NCBI GenBank assembly: GCA_020025955.1
Contig: JAHHRF010000027.1
Span: 1 to 23,931, forward strand
DNA: 23,931 nucleotides
Source of the DNA: Sutterella sp.
GTDB lineage: Bacteria; Pseudomonadota; Gammaproteobacteria; Burkholderiales; Burkholderiaceae_F
Direction of reading: 5' to 3'
The position numbers and the translations under genes were made by a program. Numbering within the stretch: position 1 is the first letter of the stretch; every line of letters begins with the position of its first letter. Shown one piece after another: positions 6,853 through 13,911 of the stretch. Under the pieces are notes generated by a model. The model ran no database searches, was not told the origin of the DNA, and saw nothing but the letters and a program-made list of their open reading frames with translations.

Positions 6853-8211
6853 TCAAGCGCGCAGGGGCAAGGGCGTGGTGGGATTCAACCAAGCCGTACC
6901 CGAACTCTGAACCGGCTGACCGCCGCCGTTGACGCAACCGCCCGGGCAGTTCATAACTTCGATGAAGTGGTAACGGTTCTTGTTGACGCGAACGCGATTC
7001 AAGACTTCCTTAAGACCCTGGTTGGCACCGTTGACAACGCAGATGTTGATGTCGACCACTTTGCCACCCAACTTCTTGATGGGCACAGGAATCGTCGCTT
7101 CAACGATAGCGTTGTTATGACCACGGACCACCGTGATGTTTTCGTTCTGCAAGTCTTCGCCAGAGAGGGCAAAGTAAGCCGTACGAAGGGCAGCTTCCAT
7201 CACACCACCGGACGTACCGAAGATCGTGGCAGCACCCGTGTAGATTTCGAGCGGAGCGCGGTCACCACGTTCGTTGCTCATCAAGAGGGGGTTGATCCCC
7301 TTACGACGCATGAGTTCAGCGATGTCGCGAGCCGTCAAGGAGGCATCGACGTCCTGGTAGCTCGGCGTGTCCTTACCGATCACACCGTTGGCCTTGGCCC
7401 AACGCCAGCCCTGGTTCATTTCCGGACGAGCGGCTTCGAAGATCTTGGCCGTACACGGCGTCACGGAGACGAAGTAGATGTCACGGGGATCTTTCTTGAA
7501 GATGTGCTTAGCAGCCCAGGTCTTGGCCAACGCGCCACCCATCTGAATCGGGGACTTAGCGGTGGACAAGTGCGGGAGCATGTCAGCGTGATACGTTTCA
7601 GCGTTCTTCACCCAAGCCGGGCAGCAGCTGGTGAAGTGCGGGAACGGGTGCTTGCTCTGTTCATGGAGCTCAGGACCACGTTCGCCTAAGAGCCAGTACT
7701 GGACCTTCTTAACGAATTCCGTACCTTCTTCCAAGATGGTCTGGTCAGCGGAGTTGTTGCAGTCGTAGACCACGAAACCTAAGGCTTCGAGGGCGTTAAC
7801 CATCTGGTTGGTGGAGAGTTCGCCGGGCTTGCCGCCGAATTCTTCACAGATCGAGACGCGAACGGCCGGCGAGGGGTGAGCCACGCAGGTCTTCGTCTTG
7901 TCGTCGAGGACGCGTTCAACCTGGTCGACGAAGCTCATCTGTTCGATGGCGTTGAAGGGGCAAGCGATTAAACACTGGCCGCAGTAGACGCAGGCGTCTT
8001 CTTCGATCTTATGCTTGGCGCCGAGACCGCCCTTAATGGCTTGCGTCGGGCAGAACTTGCTGCAGGTGTCACAACCGACACACTTGTCGCGGTTGATTTT
8101 GATGATGCCGCGAAGTTCACCCTTGCGAAGGTTCCCTTGGTAGGCACCGCCGTCTTCACCGTAGCTGTTATCGCCCGGTAAGAAGGTGTTGACCTTAATA
8201 GTGCTGGACAT
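6853..8211 (-). CDS. hydA: [FeFe] hydrogenase catalytic (large) subunit
   Basis: HydA catalyses reversible H2 oxidation. The 452-residue product has two N-terminal 4Fe-4S ferredoxin sites (C44, C47, C50, C54 and C74, C77, C80, C84) and then the H-cluster domain. H-cluster ligands are C197 (TSCCPAW), C253 (TPCTAK), C422 and C426 (MNCPGGC). The proton-relay cysteine C196 and glutamates E162 and E165 (EEGTEF) are present, as is K256. Deviations: Thr251 replaces the usual Met of MPC(T/V)xK, Asn421 replaces Ala in MACPGGC, and there are extra segments near 171-190 and 264-285. It is longer than Desulfovibrio HydA (about 420). There is no signal peptide. ATG with AGGAG nine bases upstream is a clear start. 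It is first in the hydA-hydB-cytochrome b run and follows a 504-bp gene-free region. Confidence 0.95.
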   Translation of the reverse strand: MSSTIKVNTFLPGDNSYGEDGGAYQGNLRKGELRGIIKINRDKCVGCDTCSKFCPTQAIKGGLGAKHKIEEDACVYCGQCLIACPFNAIEQMSFVDQVERVLDDKTKTCVAHPSPAVRVSICEEFGGKPGELSTNQMVNALEALGFVVYDCNNSADQTILEEGTEFVKKVQYWLLGERGPELHEQSKHPFPHFTSCCPAWVKNAETYHADMLPHLSTAKSPIQMGGALAKTWAAKHIFKKDPRDIYFVSVTPCTAKIFEAARPEMNQGWRWAKANGVIGKDTPSYQDVDASLTARDIAELMRRKGINPLLMSNERGDRAPLEIYTGAATIFGTSGGVMEAALRTAYFALSGEDLQNENITVVRGHNNAIVEATIPVPIKKLGGKVVDINICVVNGANQGLKEVLNRVRVNKNRYHFIEVMNCPGGCVNGGGQPVQSSGTAWLNPTTPLPLRA

Positions 8212-8321
8212 GAAAAATTGCTCCTGTTTTCTCTGGGGTCAGAGAACAACAAAGACACCGAATTCAGAACGATGGAGGTCTCTCTGAACGCAGTGTGGAC
8301 AAAGGATTGCTCGAAGGTAAG

Positions 8322-8364
8322 TTCGAAATGAATGAATGGACAGGTCATTTCGAAGGGCTTCGAA
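8322..8364 (-). repeat. Nested TTCGAA inverted repeats in the hydA leader
   Basis: TTCGAAATGA (8322-8331) and TCATTTCGAA (8345-8354) are perfect 10-bp arms with a 13-base spacer. The second arm overlaps another perfect palindrome, TTCGAAGGGCTTCGAA (8349-8364). The two hairpins cannot form together, since they share 8349-8354, so they could be alternative structures. They lie about 110-150 bases before the hydA ATG. Function is unknown. Confidence 0.5.
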
Positions 8365-8402
8365 TACAGAAACCATTTTAAAAGAGGGGCTTTAGGTGAA
8401 TA

Positions 8403-8428
8403 AACCTCAAAGGTTAGGCGTTAATACC
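8403..8428. repeat. 26-bp imperfect direct repeat, copy 1
   Basis: This copy matches the one at 8523-8548 at 20 of 26 positions, both starting AACCT and sharing TTAGGCG and TACC. The copies are exactly 120 bp apart. This one contains the inverted repeat AACCT-CAA-AGGTT, so it may be an operator. Confidence 0.45.
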
Positions 8429-8522
8429 CCCCTAGAGGTAGCGTGTTCTCCATTACCTACAAAAGAGGCGTTTCATTTAGCGTCTGTTTATGGCTTTGTA
8501 AAAATCGATTACATTTATGCTC

Positions 8523-8548
8523 AACCTTTAGGATTAGGCGGTACTACC
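8523..8548. repeat. 26-bp imperfect direct repeat, copy 2
   Basis: Partner of 8403-8428 (20 of 26 identical). It ends in the small palindrome GGTACTACC and lies immediately beside the Fur-box-like site at 8551-8569, so the two elements may act together. Confidence 0.45.
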
Positions 8549-8550
8549 TA

Positions 8551-8569
8551 ATTGAGAGTCACTCTCATT
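8551..8569. promoter_or_regulatory. Fur-box-like operator upstream of hydA
   Basis: ATTGAGAGTCACTCTCATT contains a perfect 15-bp palindrome (8553-8567) and agrees with the proteobacterial Fur-type sequence AATGAGAATCATTCTCATT at 16 of 19 positions. A hydrogenase with many iron atoms is a sensible iron-controlled target. The site is about 340 bp upstream of the hydA ATG, so a long leader or a small RNA between them is possible. Binding by Fur is inference; another dimeric regulator could use it. Confidence 0.5.
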
Positions 8570-8635
8570 CCCATGCAAAAGGTAAGGAAATTGGGAAATT
8601 GTCCTTTTGTATTTAAGGGTTAACGCTGAGCCAAT

Positions 8636-8673
8636 TTCAAAAAAGGCATATTGCCTTTCGACAATATGCCTTT
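8636..8673 (-). terminator. Rho-independent terminator of the radical SAM gene
   Basis: AAAGGCATATTG (8642-8653) pairs perfectly with CAATATGCCTTT (8662-8673) around an eight-base loop. On the minus strand the stem runs into six T residues (complement of 8639-8644). It lies about 40 bp after the stop of the gene at 8716-10023, so that gene is probably not co-transcribed with hydA. Confidence 0.85.
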
Positions 8674-8715
8674 ACTTAACGCGTTTTCGATGTTGTTCGA
8701 ACGGAACAAACGACG

Positions 8716-10023
8716 TTAACAATCTTCAGGTTTCAGAGGAAGACGCAATTCAGCACGGACATTGTCCATGGCACTGTAGAACGCCTTCATCATGATCAGA
8801 CCTAAATATTTGCCCGTATCGGTCACGATCAAGCGGTCGGGATCGTTCGGATCGTCCTTAATGGCGCCAGCCAAACGAAGCCCCATCACTTCCTTCCAGA
8901 GGGCGCGGTCTAAGTCCACGCCGTGCAAGCGACGGAAGTAGCTGCGGGAAATGCGATGGCTAAAGAGGTGCAACATCAAGCGGTACTGCATGATGGCGTG
9001 CTGGTCGAACGTACGACGGCGTTCCACCCCCGTTTTCCCAGCGTTAATGCGTTCCCCATAGCGACGAAGGCTAAAGGTGTTCACATAGAGGCTGTCGTTT
9101 AAGAACGAGAATGCCCCCGAGCCCACGCCCAAGTATTCGTCCCAGTCGATGACGTATTCGTCAAAGCCTTCGTCATTGGTGCGGCCAAAGGTCCAGCTGG
9201 TGAGCTGGCGATAGCGCTGACCCAAGGTGTCGAGAATCAAGCTGTACTGATCCTTCATGCTCTGCTCCGTCGAGGCCAAGGAATTCTTGACGCTCTTACG
9301 GGTCTGACTCGTCACCATCAAGGGATACGTCGTCACCTGACGGGGATTGAGTTCACAGATACGTTCGATGTCGTACTGGAGCATGTCGAGCGTTTGACCC
9401 TTAAAGCCAAAGATCAAGTCGATGTTGCAGGTGGGGAAGAGCTCCTGCGCGTACTGGAGGCGCTCATAGATCTGCTCACCCGAGCCAAACTTCTCATAGC
9501 GCTCCGACAACTTCAAGATGTCGTTATTGAAGCTCTGCACGCCAATACTCATACGGTCAACCAAGCCCTTCAAATTGCGGAACTGGTCGGTCGTGATGAT
9601 CTGGGGGTCCGTCTCGCAAGAGACTTCCTTAATGCTGGGGAAGAGCTTGCGAGCGTGCTCTAACGTCTTGATGAGTTCGTCTTCAAGAATCGTGGTCGTA
9701 CCGCCCCCGACGTACATGGAATGGAAGTCGTAGCCTAAGGCTTTGACATAGTCCATTTCCTTACGCAAGTTCTGGAAGTAAGCGCGTGCCGTGTGCTCTT
9801 TAAAGAGGAAACGGTGGAACGTGCAAAACGAGCACAGCGTATGGCAAAACGGAATGTGCGCGTAAAGCAAGTACTTGTGACCTTCTTGCGGCGCCGGAAC
9901 GCGGTCAAGAATGACTGGGTCGCACTTTAAATAGCGCTTCGTGTAGTAATCCATGATTCGGTCGGTTAAGCCGACCATCCAATCAGGCATTAACTCCCGA
10001 GTGGCAGGCGTCAATTCAGACAT
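8716..10023 (-). CDS. HemN-family radical SAM protein (coproporphyrinogen oxidase-like)
   Basis: The 435-residue product belongs to the HemN/HemW/HutW radical SAM superfamily. It has AHIPFCHTLCSFCTFHRF with C60, C64 and C67 (CX3CX2C), a MYVGGGTTTILE segment (GGGTTT at 106-111, where HemN has GGGTPT), SCETDP, a DRMSIGVQSFN motif typical of the family, and DLIFGFKGQT. The C-terminal region (about 330-420) resembles the HemN accessory domain. True HemN makes protoporphyrinogen without oxygen, HemW handles haem, and HutW/ChuW degrades haem. The sequence alone does not decide which applies. The CTFHRF after the cluster differs from classical HemN. A terminator follows, so the link to the hydrogenase is by position only. 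ATG with AGGAC upstream is the likely start. Confidence 0.8.
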   Translation of the reverse strand: MSELTPATRELMPDWMVGLTDRIMDYYTKRYLKCDPVILDRVPAPQEGHKYLLYAHIPFCHTLCSFCTFHRFLFKEHTARAYFQNLRKEMDYVKALGYDFHSMYVGGGTTTILEDELIKTLEHARKLFPSIKEVSCETDPQIITTDQFRNLKGLVDRMSIGVQSFNNDILKLSERYEKFGSGEQIYERLQYAQELFPTCNIDLIFGFKGQTLDMLQYDIERICELNPRQVTTYPLMVTSQTRKSVKNSLASTEQSMKDQYSLILDTLGQRYRQLTSWTFGRTNDEGFDEYVIDWDEYLGVGSGAFSFLNDSLYVNTFSLRRYGERINAGKTGVERRRTFDQHAIMQYRLMLHLFSHRISRSYFRRLHGVDLDRALWKEVMGLRLAGAIKDDPNDPDRLIVTDTGKYLGLIMMKAFYSAMDNVRAELRLPLKPEDC

Positions 10024-10046
10024 GTTGTTTGAGTCCTAAGGGTCTT

Positions 10047-10052
10047 TTTATA
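10047..10052 (-). promoter_or_regulatory. Possible -10 element for the radical SAM gene
   Basis: TATAAA on the minus strand lies in an AT-rich patch (ATAAAATTTTAT at 10050-10061) 24 bp upstream of the ATG. No good -35 hexamer is seen 16-18 bp upstream, so this is a weak call. Confidence 0.3.
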
Positions 10053-10075
10053 AAATTTTATTGTGGGTGCGATAC

Positions 10076-11926
10076 TTAACCGTGCGTAGAATACAACTTC
10101 GCCATCTCCGAAGCGAATTGTTTTTGCATGACCTTGCGCTTGAGTTTCAAGGTCGGCGTCAAGAGACCGTTTTCAATGGTCCAAGGCTCGCGGGTTAACA
10201 CCACTGCGCGCGGAAGCGCGTAGTTGGGGAAGTTCTTCAAGGCTGCCTTCGCACGACGCAGTGCCGCCGAACGGGCTTCCGGGGCGTTGAGGCTTGCCGG
10301 ATCCTCAGGATCGAGCCCTAAGGACGAAGCAAAGTTTGCCCATTCTTCGGGGTTCACGACGACAATCGCGCCAATAAAGGGACGATTCTCGCCGATTACG
10401 AAGGATTGTGCAAAAAGTTGATCCGTTTCAATGGCACTTTCCACATCCGCGGGCGGCACTTTTTCGCCCGTGCTGGTGACGATGATTTCCTTGATGCGGC
10501 CCTTAATCGAGAGGAGTCCGCGCTCGTTGAAGCCCCCCACGTCACCGGTTTTGAGCCAACCGTCTTCCGTAAAGGCAGCCTTCGTGTCATCGGGTCGATT
10601 CCAATAGCCCTTCATGATGCTATCGGCTTTGACCTGAATTTCGTCGCCTTCACCCAAACGAATCTGGACGCCATTAAAGGGCAGACCCACAGTGTTGGGT
10701 TGGTTAATTTCCAAGTTATTGCCCGCGATGATGGGGCTTGCCTCCGTCATCCCGTAACCCTGGATAATCGGGAGCCCCAAACCACAGAACACCTGCGCAA
10801 TGCGGCTATTGAGCGAGGCGCCGCCCGAAATCGCGATGCGTAAGTTCCCACCGAACTGGTCCGTTAAGGTTTTCGAAACCTTTTTCAATAAAACCGGACG
10901 AAGGATAGGGTCTAAAAGGCTCTGCACCTTGCCTTCGATCGGCATATGGTTCTTGCGACAGAAATCGCGCCAACCAATGTTGACGGCCCAGTTAAAGAGG
11001 GCACGCTTGGTGCTCGACGCTTTCTTTAATTGGTGCTGGACACGGGCGTAGATACGTTCGTAGACGCGCGGCACCGAAATAATCACATCGGGGCGAATCG
11101 TCTTTAAGTCGTCAGCCAAGAGTAACACCGAGCGGTTGTAGGCAATGCGGCAACCCGTGGCCAACGCCAAGTAGTAGCCAGCGGTGCGTTCAAACGTGTG
11201 CGAGAGCGGTAAAAAGCTCAAGAACGTGTCCCCTTGGCGAGGCGAAACGCAGGCTAAGGTGGCTTTGACGTTACTCACAATATTGTGGTGCGTGAGCATC
11301 ACGCCCTTGGGGCGACCGGTCGTCCCCGAGGTGTAAATAATCCCCGCTAAATCGTCCTTGGAGGGGGCGGCGGGCAAGGGATCCGTATAGGTCTCCCCAA
11401 AGGCTAACCAGTCCGTGAGGTTGAAAAGCTTCACGGCATCGCCCTCCATGGGCTCAGGCATCACTTCGTTGGGATCGGCAATCACCACCGTGTGCAAATC
11501 AGGGCACGGCACACCCGTGGCTTCAATTTGTTGCCAGCGCTTCAACGAGCTCGTCACCAAGACTTGGGCTTGGCTGTCGATGATGATAAAGGCGGAAGAC
11601 CCCGGCGTATCAATCGCATGCAAGGGCACGGGTACGAGCCCATTGGCGAGCACAGCCTGATCGGCGTAGACATGGTCCACGCTATTGGGCATCAAAATCG
11701 CGACGCGACTCCCGCGCTCGAGCCCCAAGGCACAAAAGCTCTTTTGCCACGCGGCAATCTTTTCACCGACGGCTTCGTAGGTGTGGGATTCCCAGGCTTT
11801 GGTTTCTTTATTGAATTGACGTAACGCTTCAGCGTTGGCGTAACGCGCGATACTGTTACGCATTAAGTCCGTTAAAGTCGAAAACGCGCTTAAATCAAAC
11901 GTATCGGAAAGGGCAGCAACAGTCAC
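10076..11926 (-). CDS. Long-chain fatty-acid-CoA ligase (AMP-forming)
   Basis: The product activates long-chain fatty acids to acyl-CoA with ATP. It has the adenylate-forming enzyme motifs IIYTSGTTGRPKGVMLTHHN (about residues 196-215), QGYGMTEASPII, WLKTGDVG and GLLSIKGRIKEIIVTSTGEK. The length, about 616 residues, and the sequence style fit the FadD15-type bacterial and plant-like long-chain group rather than E. coli FadD. I chose the GTG at 11924-11926 because AAGGAAA sits at correct spacing before it. The longer frame starting with TTG at 11950 would place that ribosome-binding site inside the coding region. The gene is monocistronic or weakly linked to uup upstream, with an 83-bp gap between them. 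Confidence 0.92.
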   Translation of the reverse strand: MTVAALSDTFDLSAFSTLTDLMRNSIARYANAEALRQFNKETKAWESHTYEAVGEKIAAWQKSFCALGLERGSRVAILMPNSVDHVYADQAVLANGLVPVPLHAIDTPGSSAFIIIDSQAQVLVTSSLKRWQQIEATGVPCPDLHTVVIADPNEVMPEPMEGDAVKLFNLTDWLAFGETYTDPLPAAPSKDDLAGIIYTSGTTGRPKGVMLTHHNIVSNVKATLACVSPRQGDTFLSFLPLSHTFERTAGYYLALATGCRIAYNRSVLLLADDLKTIRPDVIISVPRVYERIYARVQHQLKKASSTKRALFNWAVNIGWRDFCRKNHMPIEGKVQSLLDPILRPVLLKKVSKTLTDQFGGNLRIAISGGASLNSRIAQVFCGLGLPIIQGYGMTEASPIIAGNNLEINQPNTVGLPFNGVQIRLGEGDEIQVKADSIMKGYWNRPDDTKAAFTEDGWLKTGDVGGFNERGLLSIKGRIKEIIVTSTGEKVPPADVESAIETDQLFAQSFVIGENRPFIGAIVVVNPEEWANFASSLGLDPEDPASLNAPEARSAALRRAKAALKNFPNYALPRAVVLTREPWTIENGLLTPTLKLKRKVMQKQFASEMAKLYSTHG

Positions 11927-12009
11927 GTTATTTCCTTTGTAAACGGTCAAATGTTAAACGGGTATAGCCTATCCCATTTTGGGTAGGTTGGCACACAAAA
12001 CCTCAGGGA

Positions 12010-13836
12010 TTATGCATCCCCTTCGAGTGCTTGACGTTTGGTTTCCAGGGCTTCCCACTCTTCGAAAAGTTCGAGAAGCTCTTCTTCAATCGCTTGCAAG
12101 CGAGCCCCATCGGCTTGGATCGCCTCGGGACTTTGGTCGTAGTAGCTGGGCTCGGCCATCTTTTCGACAAAGCCAGCTTGTTCCGCTTCCAGCGCCTCAA
12201 TTTTCTGAGGAATCTGTGCTAAGGCTTGCGTTTCTTTGTAACTGAGTTTTTTCTGGGTGCGCACTCGAACGCGCTCCGGCGCTTTAGTGGGCTTCGGGGC
12301 GGGTTCTTCCGATTTCGGCGCTTCGGGACGTTGACGCAACCAATCGGCATAGCCCCCGACGTATTCACGCCACTGGCCATTGCCTTCAGGAGCCAAGACT
12401 TCGGTGACGACGTTATCTAAGAAGCGTCGGTCATGGCTCACCAAGATGATGGTGCCGGGGTAGCCAGCGAGCGTCTGCTCGAGCATTTCCAAGCTCTCAA
12501 TATCCAAGTCGTTCGTGGGTTCGTCTAAGACGATGAGGTTGGCGGGCAAGGCAAAGAGGCGCGCTAAGAGGAGGCGATTCTTCTCACCCCCCGATAACGA
12601 ACTCACCGGCACATTTAAGCGGCGCGGCGGGAATAAGAAGTCACCCATGTAGGCGATGACATGCTTTTTTTGCCCGCCCACTTCGACCCATTCGCTCCCC
12701 GGCGAAATGGTTTCCGCCACCGTCTTGGTTTCATCCAATTGGTCGCGCAACTGGTCAAAGTACGCCACTTTTAAGTTGGTGCCGAGTTTGACTTCACCCG
12801 AAGTGGGGGTTAACTTCCCGAGCAACAACTTAATTAAGGTGGATTTCCCCGCGCCATTGGGGCCGATGAGCCCTAAGCGATCCCCACGCATGAGCGTAAA
12901 GTCGAGGTTTTCCACCACGGTTTTGTCACCAAAGCGTTGGGTGAGGCCTTTCACCTCCGCCACGATTTTCCCGGACTTTTCCCCCGAATCAATGGTGAGC
13001 GCCATGTTGCCCATGCGATCGCGTCGGGCTTCACGTTGACGACGTAATTCTTCTAAGCGACGCACGCGCCCTTCGTTACGGGTACGACGCGCCTCAATGC
13101 CTTTACGAATCCAGACTTCTTCTTGCGCCCAGAATTTGTCAAAGCGTTGACGCTCCAAGTTTTCTGCGGCCAACTCATTGGCTTTGACGGCTTCGTATTG
13201 GCTAAAGGTGCCAGGGTAGTTGCGAAGCTGCCCACGGTCTAATTCCGCAATGCGCGTGACCACTTCATCCAAGAAGAGGCGGTCATGGGTAATCAAGACG
13301 GCCGCTTTCTGGGTGCGGTATTCGGTGTTGAGTAACTGCTCCAAGAGTTTGATAGCTTCCACGTCCAAGTGGTTCGTGGGTTCGTCTAAGAGCAATAAGT
13401 CGGGCAACAACGTAAAGGCGAGCGCCAAGGCAGCACGCTTATTTTCCCCGCCACTCATCTTTTCGAGATTGCGCTCGGGGTCGAGCCCAAAACGAATGAG
13501 GAGCTCTTCGAGTTTGGCCATCTGGCGCCAACGAATACGTTCATCGTGTTCGTCGTGGAGTTTCCCGCGAAGGGCCAAGCTTTCTTTAATCGTGGGGGCG
13601 TCGGGTAAATGGGGTTCTTGCTCGACGTAGTGGGCAATGAGCCCATCCACACGACGGCATTCCCCGTCGTCCAAATCGGTTTTTCCTGCCAAAATCGACA
13701 AGAGCGTACTTTTCCCCGTGCCGTTGCGGCCAATCAAGCCGACACGTTCCCCGGGCTCAATACTGAGGTTCGCATTGTCTAAGAGCGGTAAATCTCCCCA
13801 GGCAGCCTGGGCGTTCATTAAGGCGATTAAAGGCAT
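12010..13836 (-). CDS. uup: ABC-F ATPase Uup
   Basis: Uup is a cytoplasmic ABC-F protein with no membrane domain. It acts on ribosomes and branched DNA intermediates. The 608 residues contain two ABC cassettes. The first has GRNGTGKST (36-44), SGGENKRAALA and LLLLDEPTNHLD. The second has GPNGAGKSTLI, SGGEKNRLLLARLF and LIVLDEPTNDLD. A charged linker lies between them (RRTRNEGRVRRLEELRRQRE). The C-terminal coiled coil (about 530-608, KLSYKETQALAQIPQKIEAL) is the domain that separates Uup from EttA and other ABC-F proteins. Start ATG at 13836 is conserved. It follows the lpoA-like gene after 75 bp that include a hairpin. Confidence 0.94.
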   Translation of the reverse strand: MPLIALMNAQAAWGDLPLLDNANLSIEPGERVGLIGRNGTGKSTLLSILAGKTDLDDGECRRVDGLIAHYVEQEPHLPDAPTIKESLALRGKLHDEHDERIRWRQMAKLEELLIRFGLDPERNLEKMSGGENKRAALALAFTLLPDLLLLDEPTNHLDVEAIKLLEQLLNTEYRTQKAAVLITHDRLFLDEVVTRIAELDRGQLRNYPGTFSQYEAVKANELAAENLERQRFDKFWAQEEVWIRKGIEARRTRNEGRVRRLEELRRQREARRDRMGNMALTIDSGEKSGKIVAEVKGLTQRFGDKTVVENLDFTLMRGDRLGLIGPNGAGKSTLIKLLLGKLTPTSGEVKLGTNLKVAYFDQLRDQLDETKTVAETISPGSEWVEVGGQKKHVIAYMGDFLFPPRRLNVPVSSLSGGEKNRLLLARLFALPANLIVLDEPTNDLDIESLEMLEQTLAGYPGTIILVSHDRRFLDNVVTEVLAPEGNGQWREYVGGYADWLRQRPEAPKSEEPAPKPTKAPERVRVRTQKKLSYKETQALAQIPQKIEALEAEQAGFVEKMAEPSYYDQSPEAIQADGARLQAIEEELLELFEEWEALETKRQALEGDA

Positions 13837-13860
13837 AAAAAATCGATGTGTATAAAGGGG

Positions 13861-13886
13861 TAGAAGGAGGCCAATGCCTCCTTCTA
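13861..13886 (-). terminator. Perfect 11-bp hairpin between lpoA-like gene and uup
   Basis: TAGAAGGAGGC and GCCTCCTTCTA form a perfect stem with a CAAT loop about 26 bp after the lpoA-like stop. The minus-strand sequence after the stem is CCCCTTTATAC, a poor U-tract, so termination may be partial. Confidence 0.5.
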
Positions 13887-13911
13887 GAAAATTAAGTGCG
13901 TACTACTCAGA

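Larger units (their letters stand above)
8212..8715. promoter_or_regulatory. Gene-free region upstream of hydA: probable promoter and long structured leader
   Basis: These 504 bases contain no convincing gene. Reading toward hydA on the minus strand they hold the terminator of the radical SAM gene (8636-8673), a Fur-box-like palindrome (8551-8569), two copies of an imperfect 26-bp repeat (8523-8548 and 8403-8428), scattered ACCTA/TAGGT motifs, and TTCGAA inverted repeats (8322-8364). A short CTCTG/CAGAG hairpin precedes the hydA ribosome-binding site. I could not fix a sigma-70 promoter; TTGAGC (8517-8522) spaced 18 bases from TACAAA on the minus strand is only a weak candidate. No clear FNR box was found. 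Confidence 0.55.

Noticed and set aside
6829..7689. 286-residue open frame antisense to hydA
   Set aside because: The minus strand encodes HydA with all cluster motifs; the antisense product has no family resemblance.
8212..8600. FNR/ANR box in front of hydA
   Set aside because: An anaerobic regulator would be expected, but no TTGAT-N4-ATCAA site with acceptable mismatches was found; the nearest candidate (around 8497-8510) fails in the second half-site.
8607..8795. Small plus-strand frame (62 residues) in the hydA upstream region
   Set aside because: It overlaps the radical SAM gene and its terminator, has no ribosome-binding site, and reads as an unstructured cysteine-rich peptide.
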